Shown here piece after piece: positions 50,874 through 62,103 of a DNA stretch of 64,000 nt (within the stretch, counting starts at the first letter, position 1; every line of letters begins with the position of its first letter). The stretch covers positions 204,501-268,500 of the forward strand of contig JAURVB010012658.1 in NCBI GenBank assembly GCA_033002965.1, read 5' to 3'. The position numbers and the translations under genes are program-made. The DNA is from Piper betle (taxonomy: Eukaryota > Streptophyta > Magnoliopsida > Piperales > Piperaceae). The notes under the pieces were generated by a model. It was not told the origin of the DNA. It did not search any database and worked only from the letters and a program-made list of their open reading frames with translations.

Positions 50874-51568
50874 CTACAAGACCCTCCACGACGACTCCAG
50901 AGTCGGAAAAGACGAGAAACCATCCAAATCCGAGAACCCACCTTCCCCGGATCCGAAAGAGATGGGAGCTATGGCCTGCTGCTGGTGGAGGCCAAGTAAG
51001 AAAGCCGACGTATCCAGAGTCGGCAGCATGCACCCGCTCCCCCTGCTGCATCTGCTGCGGCACGACAAGCGCCCTTCCCGCTCCGGCCGTGCTCGGTCGG
51101 TGCGGATCCGGCTTCAGCACCGCCGCCGCCGCGGCCGATGGGGTCATCCGGATGCCGGTAACCTGCTGGACCATCTGTCTGAAGTTGGCCTGGTCGGCGT
51201 TGATGTAGGTGGTGGGGAGCGCTTCGTCGCGCGGGACTTGCGCTTCGACACTCTACCGGTGGGCGGCAGCTCCGGCGAGTACTTGGAGAGGAGGCGAGTG
51301 GAGATTGCCGCGGGAGAGTCCGGTTCGGAAGAGGCGCCGGAGGTGGAGGAGGAGGGTTGCTGGGTGGAGCGGTCGGCGGGTGTGTTGATGAGGGAGAAGA
51401 AGAGGAGAGGGACTTCTGGAGGGCGCGGGTGACGACATCGGTGTCGCGGAGGAAGGACTCAGACATCCATTTATCCGGCCAGGACGCCGACTTGACGGCC
51501 CACTGCTCCACCAGGCTCGACGTCGGCAACGACTGCATGTTGAGCTTCGATCCGTGCTCAGACGCCAT
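50874..51568 (-). CDS. VQ-motif protein (JAV1/VQ22-like), intronless, frame broken in three places
   Basis: VQ proteins are nuclear cofactors that bind WRKY factors and tune jasmonate and defence responses. The start at 51568 gives MASEHGSKLNMQSLPTSSLV and WPDKWMSESFLRDTDVVTRA. The second frame gives TGRVSKRKSRATKRS. The third gives INADQANFRQMVQQVTGIRM, carrying the FxxxVQxxTG core. Back in another frame are LPTLDTSAFLL and the end FPTLESSWRVL with its stop at 50874-50876, both typical of JAV1/VQ22-type C-termini. Every conserved block is present in order, but each switch needs a one-base change: a missing base near 51385-51405, a missing C in the run at 51224-51227, and an extra base near the G/C run at 51039-51043. 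Total length fits about 231 residues. All three sites lie in or beside homopolymers, so assembly error is likely; otherwise the gene is dead. Confidence 0.8.
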
Positions 51569-52456
51569 TCAAACAAACTAAATCTAGATGGTTTTATATA
51601 TATATTGCTCTCAATCAACGACGACTCATTCACAAAGGCAGGTCGCCATGGGAGACAGTAGTGATGGGAGGCAAGCAGGGCAGCGTTAAATAGGGCGGTG
51701 GATTGATGTGCCGGACAGACTAGAGAGAGAAACCGCGTATGTAGGCGAGGTGGCCCCCTTCTGTTCTTTTCTCTTTCTTTCTGTTTTTATTTATTAATTA
51801 TTATAAATTATACATTTTATATGTATGATACAAAACGCAAGAAAGAAAAAGGTGCGGGATTGAGAGGGGGAATAAGTAAGTTTTTTTGTTTTTGGAAAAA
51901 AGAAGAAAGACAGATAATAGGTTGACGTTGACGGTCAAGCCGCGTGATGGCGTGAGCAAAAGATAAGAAAATATTTGAAGGCAGGCATTTAAAATAAATA
52001 AATAAATAAAAATAGTACATGTTTTTGTTTTTTGAGGCGTAACAGCTGCCCTCCTCTCTAATCTCGTGTGTTTTGATGGTGGGACCCGTATCGGGGATAT
52101 CTCATGTGAACGTATGCGATTACGCGGTGGACGCACACAAAAAGGATAGGGGCTAATATATAAGTGTCAAAATTGAAATCGAAATTTTTGAGGGGGTTAT
52201 TAAATTATATTGAATTAATAAAGAATTAGTTTAGTTAAATTAATTCAAATTTGTATTATATAAAAATTTGATAATTTATAATATAAATATATAAAATTTC
52301 TAATTATATAATTTTTTAACACAAATACATAAGTTTATAATTTAATATAAATATAAAAGATAATTATTATTTATCATCGCATGATTGTAATTTATCCGTC
52401 TTTTGTATGTAAGGTGTAAAATTTATGTATTTTCTAAAGAACAAAATCAATATTAT
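51569..52456. other. Promoter-side region of the VQ gene and AT-rich spacer
   Basis: On the minus strand a TATATATA run ends about 23 bp above the ATG (51591-51605), too close for a usual plant TATA box with a long leader but possible for a very short one. 51740-52440 is AT-rich with no supported gene. Confidence 0.4.
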
Positions 52457-53744
52457 CCATCGGCATCTTAAGATGGAGATGTAACTATGAAATGCATGAA
52501 CGGGAATAATTGAGTTCTAACATAGTCCAACATGCATGCTATGATATACAAATAAAACAAAATCATTCAACAAACAATAAATTTAAATAAGAATTCATTA
52601 ATTTTTATGGAAAAACAGGCAGAATCTCCCCTAAAAGTGCAATAGGGGGCAACCTATCCACAATAAGGGTATATAAATATTTTATAAAAATACGATAAAA
52701 CATAACAATCTACCATGACATTCACTCATTATCTATTTCGTTTCAGTTTAACTGAGCCTAAACTCTAAACTCACAACTCATTCACATTTATTCGTTCGTC
52801 TTATAAAAAACAATTTATCAAGATAAAAATATCCTAATTATCATTCACACATCATTAACGCACCATCATTATACATTATATGCGGCAGGTGCATGTGTGC
52901 GCGGTTCTGTGCTACTCCTTCGTAGTCCCGACAGCTTTCATCCCTCGCATTTCTAACCTACATATATATATAAAAACAATGAATAACGAGTATTATCGGC
53001 CCGAAAAATAACTAATATTTATCTGGCACATGAGAGCAAACTCTCCTATTGGATGAAAACCATATACTTCTTCAATAACTCTCATCAGGACACATATGAG
53101 AGCCGTCGCCATCGGACCGTCACCCTCGGGTTGATAGTGTCCCACTTTCTTTTTCATTCTCATACCTTAGTCATTTCTCTATCGCTTCGCATCAAATCTC
53201 ATTCCTTTTGCCATCTACACCTTCCATATTACTCCAGGCCTTGAGCATGAAGGCTGAGCACTCTCAAGCAGTCGCATTTAGTACCCTTTAAACTGATAAG
53301 TCAAGACATACGCTGCATTACAGTACCTGTGAACCTCCGCACTTCTCTGAGTTTAAGGAACTCAAAGGTGAAGTTGTCACGATCCCTCTAAAATGAAATG
53401 ACCCGCACACCATTCCAGAGCGCACTATCGACTCACACGTGCCGGCTCGCGTAGCACAGTATTCGAGTTAATACTCTAGTCCTAATGTATTATTCAGCCT
53501 AAAATTATTTTTTTGATCAAATACATAAAAAGAATAATATTACATACTTTTATATATTCTGATAACTCATTTTTACCATCTATTCGACGTTATCATCATA
53601 TATTCAGGTACACCTGACTCTCATCTCTCATAACTCACGACTGGCCTCGACTCAACAGGGTTCATAAAACTGACTCGGTTCAAACCAACGGTTGAACCGA
53701 TTGGTTCGGTAATATAAAACTCGACTCGAGTCGCGAGTTTTACA
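52457..53744. repeat. Internally deleted, 5'-truncated copy of the 907-3762 LTR family
   Basis: 52457-53470 follows 1010-1930 (shared blocks include AAGATGGAGATG, the CATGCATGCTATGAT region and GCTCGCGTAGCAC), then jumps to the equivalent of about 3495-3762, ending in CGAGTTTTACA at 53744. About 1.5 kb, including the GC-rich block, is missing. The TGTAACACCC start is absent. Substitutions are many more than expected for a recent copy. Confidence 0.85.
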
Positions 53745-56456
53745 CTTCAAAACATCAAAATACCTATATTTTATGAAAATCGACCCACCCACATCAAAAG
53801 CAAGAAACTCACCTTTATCGAGGGAAAAAAATGATTCAACAATGAGGACTGGACTCCACCGAAAGAAACGGAGGTGAGAGCGGCCTGAACCAAGCATCAC
53901 TGCAGCTCAAATCTAAACGAAGCCGAGGCCTCAAGGTTGCCAGAAAACTTCTTTGCCGGTCATTCTCCACTTGAACTCCTACATAGATGAATTAATGCAA
54001 ACAGATAAACTAATTAATAAGCCCATATAACGAGGTCGAAGAACGGGGCAATTTTAGGGTTTTACTTTTACCCATATATAATAAATTTATTTATTGACCC
54101 ACCTAAATTATTTTCATTATTTATTCATAAAAATCAATTCTTTTTAATTTATGCAGATTTTAAATTAATCATAAATCGGTTCGATGACCATTTTTAAACT
54201 TAACCGATTCACTGGTTTTTTTAAGTAGGATGTCTAACTAAATTAAAGTAGCCGATTCGTATAATACCGGCCGATTTTTATATCTTCGGGTTAATCTTGG
54301 ATTTCCACGGTGATGTGATGATCGCAATATCTACGTACGAAGTGGGGCCCGGTGAGGGATGGTACGTTAGCGGTGACGTGGTCGGGTGATAGGGGCGTGA
54401 GTGTAGGCTGACGAGGGGAATCTAAAGAGAAGGTTGCTTGGGGAGAAAGTGATAAGTTGGGGATGAGTCAGGCCGATGGGGACGTTTGACCTTGATCTTT
54501 GAAGCCTCTCCGATCCTTCCTTCCCTCCCCCTCCTTTTCCTTCCTTTTCTCCTCCTTCCACCCAAGTATAAACAAAATTCACGGAAGCATAGATCTTAGA
54601 TCGATTTATAAGTTTGCTAATAATTTATTGATCACCGTCCATGATCATGATATCAACCTGCTGAACATTTTAGTAAGTAGTAAATGTTGTGAGCATTTTA
54701 GTAAGTAGAAAGCTGATATCTCTTGCTCTAGTTCTACTGTTGTCAAGCTCGAATCGTATGGGCAAAAGATAGGCCATCATAGCTTTGAATTACTTTTACA
54801 ATTTTTAGATCTTGTATTGGCTTTATTTCTTTCATTGTATTATATAGCTTTGGCTTTCCGGATTTGCTAATCTTCATATAGTATATAGCATATAGTAGTG
54901 AGTACTACTCCCCATCAAATAAACTCCTAGTACTAATCAGTCAAGCATCTTCATGACGTCGTCCTCCCTTTCACTTTATTTTTAGGGATCTCGCAACCCC
55001 TTCTAAAAAGCATAAAAAGTGATCAACAACGCTAACGCCCATTCCTCTTTCACCTTTTCTGGATCGCCTGCTTTGGGCGCAAGTTGCAATCAATGGGCGG
55101 GCATGGCCGGATACACTCGACCTCTTGCGCAATGAATGATCTAAACCAATTATCGAATAGCCAAGCTATTTTCTGGCTTGATAATCAATATATCATAAAT
55201 AGCTGCAATATTATAATTTTGTCAAATTAGGCAAAAAATCCAGGAAACTATAAAGATGCACCCGTCAATAGGTTCTAATGATAAACTCGTAGTCGTTTAA
55301 GAATGTCTTAAAACTAAAGTCAAATATAAAAGGCGTCCTCAAGCCAACTGTTCAGAGTTGAGACCCATTTGCCTGGCTATGATACCGGAAGCATTATTGT
55401 GCCCGTAATAACACCGGCCTGCCTTCCTATCGCAATAGCCATCAGACGTTATCCAATGGCAAAAGCAAATCGTAATGCTGATGCAAAGATGACGAGTTGC
55501 CATCTAGAGCAAAGGTGGGCAAGTCGTTATATTTTGCAAACACAAAGGGCAAACCTGATACACAGACGGGCCACCCGGCTAGCAGTTTCGAAAATGATGC
55601 ACCGCATTAATTTACGGAGAGAGAAGGCGACACCTTAGAGTTCGGTGAGATTCGGGGCGATTGATGCTCATCTGAGCACCTCGCTGGAATAAACAAAGAC
55701 CAAGGACCAATGGGGATTGATTTGGGTATGGGCATCAGAGGGGCCTAACGAAAGTGCAGGCACGAACGCGCGTCGCAGGTGTTTCGCACGCCTCGGCACC
55801 AACGCCGTCTCTGCGTAGCGTTGTTTTCGCAGCATTGACTTTCGTGCGTGTCGCCTTCAGAGTTCCGACCGCCATACATTAGTAGACTGGTAGGTGATCT
55901 GTCTCGAGAGTCCATACCCCACCACACCTGTACGGTTTGTCTAGTACTCTTTTGGCCATGGTGTACAACAACCACTCTCTTCTTCGTTTCCTAACGTCAA
56001 ACCTTGCGGCTCTTCTCTGTATATAACAATGCACAATCGAGATCCTCGATGCATCCCCATCCACAAACAAAAAAAATGCGTAACAAATGTCATGAATACA
56101 TATATATGACCGCAATAGATATACGTCCACCCGTACATAATCAGAAAAAAAACAACCTAAAATAAATATACGTTCCAATTGACTAGGCACGTCCAAGCAC
56201 TGGGATAGAGCTGAACCCCCACCCACCAACGTACTAAAGGGAGACAGATAGGCTGTTGCCACCAAACCTAAACCTAGTGAGGATGTTCCGAAAAAAAACT
56301 GTTGGATGCTGAGAATTTCAAGTAGGAAATATAACGACGCCACAGACTTAGTGATCATTGAAGTACGAACTTCAAAATTATCATGGGGAAAGATGATGAA
56401 ATCATGAAACTTGGCCACATAATCAGTGCTGCATGAACTAGAACGAAAAAATTACC
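53745..56456. other. Intergenic region
   Basis: A CT-rich tract lies near 54500-54555. An open frame of 89 codons at 55369-55638 on the plus strand has no recognisable domain. I support no gene here. The part nearest 56456 should be the 3' UTR of the phosphatase gene. Confidence 0.5.
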
Positions 56457-58633
56457 TCAGGATCGAACAGGAAGGTCCTGCTCAAGGGCATCCTGTGAAG
56501 AGACTGGAGGCGTTTCTAGCTTGCAATCAACTGCTTCCAATACCGCGGAATTCTTTTTAGTCTCACCAAGGACTCTGTTAATGATACCAACGAGAATTTG
56601 CTTAAGCTCTGCACCGCTACTCCATCCGTGGATCTCTGCCTTCAATGGTATTGGATCACCATTACATAGCAGCTCCCACAATGGGTAATCCTTCCTTGGC
56701 ATCACAAAGTCCCCATCTCCAAGTTTGAGACATGGGCAAACGTCTCCACTTCCATCACCAAGATAAATGAAACGCTGCTTCTGTTCTACGCAAACCATGT
56801 CCCAATTTTGTTCAAGAACCAATCCCTGTCAGGGGGAGTGGTGAATTATAAAGTTCTTCAACAACTTGCATCTACCGGGAATCACATCACATATAAAATA
56901 TTTATATAAACTCAAAGTGCAACTTCAAATCCCCATCCAAATGAATGTAAGCTGAAATGGTAGATGAACTCAATTTACTAAACTCTAAAAGATCAGATGG
57001 AATTAATTTGGCCTCAGCAACAAACAAGTTCCCGAATCCAGTTCCATACTCGTATGTATTTTCTTAACATACAAAAGCTGGTTCACCGACTCACATCAAC
57101 ATGCAAAACAAGTTCTATACACCTTTATATTCAACATCATAGACTCTTATGAGCATAAGAAGTCAGCATGATGAAATATAACCTTCACTGAGAGCCAAAC
57201 AAAACTTTCACTAGAGAAAAGCAACAACGAACTAGACAAGAAGGAAATGAAAAAGATCTTAAAAAGTATTTGAGGCTAAAGAATACTTAATTGCCATACT
57301 TATAGAACAAGACCATTTATGCAAAGATACCAAGACAAAGAGGTTGCCATAATCATGTTAAAAACTGTAGATTACCTTGCACAAGTTTGGAGGGCAGCGA
57401 GGGCAACCATGAGGAGAGGATATGAAATCGTGGAAAGGCAATATACTAAGCTTGCCCTTTGGCCCGATGCAGATTGGATTTGTCACAATCTCCGAAAAGC
57501 AATCATACACGCCATGATGTTTGAGTATTGTCTCAATAAAAAACTGATTGGCATCACTTAGAATCCGCAACTCACACCTAAATGAAGGGCGATTCAAAAT
57601 CCATACTTAGAGACACTAATCATTTGTAAAAACCAAAAAAAGCTGCATTTGACGAATAAGTCTGGGAAAGTTACCCAAGAGCATAAGCTGATTTGATGGC
57701 TGCTATAATATGGGCATCCAATGGCATCTTCTCAAGACACTGTGCAACATCTTCCACCGTTTTCCCCTGCTCATGAATTATACCCATTGTTGCATTCTGC
57801 ATACCAATGACCACCCTTGATCATGATGTTTGAGAAACAAGCCCTTAATACAAAAATTCACCATTAACCCAAAACAATGCTAAAAAATTTATAACAAATA
57901 AAGGAAAAGGTAATGAAAAATATTAGACGAAAGGGACTAAACAAATCGACAATAGTGATTAAGAATTCATAAATGTGATTTCAAAAGAGACAAACAAAAG
58001 TAGACAACACCGGCCGGATAAAATGGTGAAAAAAAGAGCTTTCAGCATTACAACAATCCAGGTCTGCAATCACCATTGAATCATGCAGTCAATAAAAGAA
58101 TATAATCTCAAGCCATAAAATAATAAATAAGACACAGTTCTCGTGATCAGGTAACAAAAGAAAGAACATGAAAATGGGGAACCGTTAACCAACCAGTATC
58201 AATGTCCATTACCTTGAAACATAGTGGTTATACTTCAGTTGAAGGTGAAAACTGGTTGGTCACTTAAACGAATAAGTACAGCTCAAAAATTTGTCAATAA
58301 AAAAAAATCGTAAGTGTTTTTATTGCAGCATGGAACAGACGAATTGAAAGGGGGATTTTCTAACCATATATACAAGCACATACAATGTCGGAACGAACTT
58401 CAATACGCACATGATTTAACATCATAAACAACCATAAGAGGGCACAATTGTGAGCACAAAAAGAAAAGAAAAGAAAAGAAAGAGGAGAGATGGACCATGA
58501 GGGCGTTCCACGGGAGAGTCGGGCGGAGGAGGTCGAAGGCGCGGGTGACGCCCATCTTCTGGACAACCCACCTATCGCTGTCGAGATCAATGAGGGTGCG
58601 GTCGAAGTCGAACACCACCACCACCCCCGCCAT
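56457..58633 (-). CDS. HAD-superfamily phosphatase (PPsPase1/PS2, PHOSPHO1-like family)
   Basis: Plant members are cytosolic Mg2+-dependent phosphatases acting on pyrophosphate, phosphocholine, phosphoethanolamine or thiamine monophosphate; several are induced by phosphate starvation. Four exons, 58633-58496, 57796-57675, 57577-57376 and 56825-56457, join in phase 0, 2 and 0 to give 276 residues without a break. Motif I near the N-terminus is VVVVFDFDRTLIDLDSD (nucleophile Asp and +2 Asp). Motif II is RILSDAN with the conserved Ser. Then SPHGCPRCPPNLCK gives the family cysteine cluster, and YLGDGSGDVCP is motif IV with the acidic Mg2+ ligands. Exon 1 ends at a weak donor, ATG|GTCCATC, chosen because it keeps the frame and family continuity. 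The length matches the usual 270-290. Substrate cannot be told from sequence alone. Confidence 0.9.
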
Positions 58634-59199
58634 CTTCTCGTCCTCCAGCGCCGCCTCCCTTCGTTCCCGCGACCGATTGAGGAGGGGGACGGCTGGGGAC
58701 GAAATTTATGCGTGTGGGTTTGTTCCGAGCCGGGGCAGTTCTGGAAACTTAACAGTCTCGGGATTTTTCTGGCTAGGCCGAACCGGACTTCCCGGTTCTG
58801 GTTTCCGGGCTCAGGTCTCTCCTCTCCTCTCCTCTCAACAAACTGTTTCCATGAGATTGCAACCCAAAATAAGCATGCATACTTCCAAAAATTTTGCAAA
58901 TTTGGCATAAGCAAAAGTATGGACATACGAAAGCTTTTCTAGACAACTAGTTCATATTCGAAAGTCCAACCGTCTTCTACCTAGACATTTATCACAAGCC
59001 CGCCAGAATACACTTGCAATGATGCTTCAAATGAAGGAACGGTGATCGATATCTCGGCATTCCCCCGTTTTGGGAAGAAATATAACTCGTTGGTTCCAAG
59101 TTTTGGAGGACAAAGTTTTGAGAAGAATTAAAAGTAGGGAAAGCTCTTAATTTATCCCAAGCTGGTCGATCATGTCTTATTCAATCAGTAACCAGTACT
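58634..59199. other. Promoter-side region of the phosphatase gene
   Basis: Within about 130 bp upstream of the start, GC-rich leader-like sequence changes to AT-richer DNA with a CTCTCCTCTCCT run near 58816-58836. No further gene seen. Confidence 0.45.
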
Positions 59200-60700
59200 A
59201 TGGCAATTTGCATAATGAGTGTTGTAAAGATCCCTAAAAAGATCACCTCTCAGATTGAATCATTCCAAGTGCAATTTTGGTGGGTGGGTGTGGGGGGAAG
59301 CAATCGAATAAATTCTGTAGATTTCTTTGTTGGAGTAACATTTGCAAACCTAAATATCACGGAGGCTTGGGCATTAGAAGTATTGAGAAAAAGAATGAAG
59401 CTCTCTTTGCAAAAGTTGCATGGCGAATTTGCAGGAGCCTTCTTCCCTTCTTGCTAAGGTTCTTACGGCTAAATATGAAAAGGATCAAGGTTGGTTAACC
59501 TGCATCTGCTTCTGCTTCACGTGTTTGGAAGGGTGTAGAGAATTGTATTAATACCCTTAAAGATAATGTTTGCTGGGCTATCGGATCCGGTACCGCTATT
59601 AGACTTGGGCTTCATAGTGGAAGATGGAACTCACAGCTGATTAGAACTATGTTTCACCCTTTCGATGCTCAAAGCATTCTCTCTGCCTCCTTGTTTTTAA
59701 TAAAAGGATAAGCTTCTTTACTGCATGGACCCCTATGACAAGTTTTCTGTTAAGAAGGATTACAATCAGCTCACAATCTCTCCTTCTACGATGGCTAATC
59801 AGCAATTGAACTGGAAACAATGGTGGTAACACAAATATTGCCCTAGGCTTTTACTTCTTGGATGGAAGGTTGCTTTCAATGTAATTCCGGCTAAAGAAAA
59901 TTTCATTAGGAGAGGAATTATAACTGAGGGATCTTGTATACGATGTCACTCTGACTTAGAATCCGTCTTCCACCAGTTTGTTTCCTGTCCACTTGCTTGA
60001 GCTCTGCACTTTGCCACTGGCGGTCTAAAAAGTAGTTCGTTTCAAGTCACAAGTTGTGAAGATTTTATGGCCAAATGTATCACATTTGCAAGAAAGGATG
60101 ACGACAGCAGAACTATCAAATTAAAGCTCCTTATTTATATTGATGAGATTTGGCATGTCAGAAATCAATTGCTTGACGGGCAAACTCTGCAACTACACTT
60201 GGAAAAAAATATTACCTTAGCTTCTACTCGTCTTCAAGCATATGCTCGAGTTTTATTTCTTCATAGCAGTGATCAAATCTTTCTTCTTCAGCCTCCTCTT
60301 AAGCATTACATGCCTTTAACTGGATTTAATTTCTATCACTGTGTGGATGGCAGTTTTACCTTTTCAAATGCTATGGCTGGTTGTGGGGTTATGTAGTTTA
60401 CGATGAGAATGGAAATCTTCATCCAACAAATTGTGGCTCATTTCCAGGATGTAAGAAGCCCGAAGAAGTCGAGCTGAAAGCTCTCCTGCAAGCTCTTACT
60501 TGTGCTCAGAAATCAAAGCTGTCTAATATTTCGTTACTAATGGACAACCCTAACGTAATTATTCTTTTGACTTCTGAATCGAACTGTATTCTCTGGCATA
60601 ATATTTCCCTTGCCGGTTTACGTAAAGAAATCTTTTGCAGCTTAAATGCATCAGATGGATACAAAGAACTCTAAATCTAGTTGCTCTTAACCTTGCTGCT
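59200..60700 (+). mobile_element. LINE (non-LTR retrotransposon) 3' remnant: RT C-terminus, zf-RVT and RNase H
   Basis: Plus-strand fragments in several frames: MSVVKIPKKITSQIESF with FWW (RT tail), then PKYHGGLGIRSIEKKNEALF and FAKVAWRI, then SRVWKGVENCINTLKDNVCW (a segment usual after plant LINE RTs), a CHSDLESVFHQFVSCP zinc-type block (zf-RVT) near 59940-60000, and an RNase H-type domain at 60330-60674 (CVDGSFTFSNAMAGCGVMVY..., EEVELKALLQAL). Stops and shifts separate them. The RT catalytic core and endonuclease are absent, consistent with a 5'-truncated insertion. A poly-A tail is not obvious. Confidence 0.75.
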
Positions 60701-61630
60701 TATGGGCGGGCGCTCTTTTATTTTGTCTACTGAATGTTAATAGATAGTCCTTTTGGAGTTCAAAAACAAGAATGACCATGCACACACGTTACGTGGATGT
60801 TAAATTATTAATCCCAGAGTGTCGTTGATTAATGACCAGTTTTTCATCTCCGCCGAGCCATCCAAGTCGAATTGATTTGCTTCATATAGATTATAAAATT
60901 CTTTTTAATGCAAATTTAAGTTAATAATATTGAAATATGGATTAAATTCAAACAAAGTTAATTTGATTTTAGTATTAATTTAAGAACAAATCATAAAAGT
61001 TGATCATAGATTCTTAGACGAAACAATGAATTTTTTGGTCATTTGAATATCGTACATTACAAAAGAGTTCCTCACCTTTTGGGATTCTTCTCACCGTCTC
61101 ATGATCATATGTTACAACATTTCTTGATCTGTTGATTCCTTCTCTTTTGGTGGTCCTAATTTTGGTAGGAGTTTTTAACCAGCGTAATAACTAGATGCTT
61201 CCGTCTCTTTTTATCCTTGCTATGCCGCATGTCAACATTTTTAAGTACTTCCGATCCTTCTTCAACCGACTATGATGTTCATTTCTTTCAAACTCTCAAT
61301 ATCATGTAATGCATTATTTGTCAAATTTTGAAAGTATAAGTTTGAGGTTGTAAGCTAAACTGTGAAGAATGATCCAGGTTGCCTTCAATATCTTGGCTGC
61401 TTAGATGACAACTCTCTTTAGTGATGCTGCAGGCATCACCAGCCACTAAATTCAACCTAGAAGAATATTCATGCATTACAGACTTACGATAGAGATACGC
61501 TTTATGGATTGTGAATGAATTGGTATCTACTTTTTGCTATCCAATTAGTAAAATGAAATGTATGTGATCACTAGGCCCTCATGATATATAGCACATGATT
61601 CATGCAGGGGCTGCAAGTGTCCGCAAGAAG
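60701..61630. other. AT-rich intergenic DNA
   Basis: I see no supported gene, RNA or repeat. Confidence 0.5.
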
Positions 61631-62103
61631 TTAAATCATCTTGCTGGTTTCATACATGTCGTGAACCCGCATGAGCTGGACGCTGTTCTCATACTCATAT
61701 TTCTTGCTATCAACTGCATCTTTGATGACCGTATTGCTGGCTCCAAATATTGAGCTTGAGTCCGCCTTAATCTTGTATCCCACTGAGAGAGCAGAGAAGA
61801 GGCAGAAAAACAATAAAAATAATAAAGTTATTTACCACAAGCAAATGCTCCAACAATCTATCTTCTCTAGCTACTTGTCTTGGAAATAGAAACCCAGAAT
61901 ACCAAAAGCTTGTACAAAAATGTTTTGCATCGCGTGGAAGTGCCATACGTACTAGGAGAGGTAACCTGATGGAGAACTGACACTAAAATAAGCTCATCAC
62001 CAGGCCTAAGTTCGAAGCCCGCCAACGCCCAGTTTAGTGCGCTCAAACTGATATCTTCTGATGCATCCTGGATCACCACCACCTTTTGTATTAGATTTGG
62101 CAT
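61631..62103 (-). pseudogene. Adenine-nucleotide alpha-hydrolase-like (USP-type) domain, truncated
   Basis: Two exons (62103-61953 and 61782-61631) join in phase 1 across GTACGT...CAG. They give MPNLIQKVVVIQDASEDISL, ALNWALAGFELRPGDELILV and SVLHQVTSPM|GYKIKADSSS, the typical start of plant USP-like/alpha-hydrolase proteins that precede or resemble kinase-associated USP domains. Family proteins then run another 100 or more residues; here the sequence after YETSKMI ends in TAA. At about 100 residues it lacks most of the fold, so I call it truncated. A short functional product cannot be excluded. Confidence 0.6.

Noticed and set aside
51253..51633. 126-codon minus-strand frame upstream of the VQ start
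   Set aside because: It is an alternative frame of the VQ coding region. The conserved VQ-family blocks are in the other frames.
55369..55638. 89-codon plus-strand frame
   Set aside because: Composition is unremarkable, no domain is recognised, and there are no flanking exon or promoter signals.
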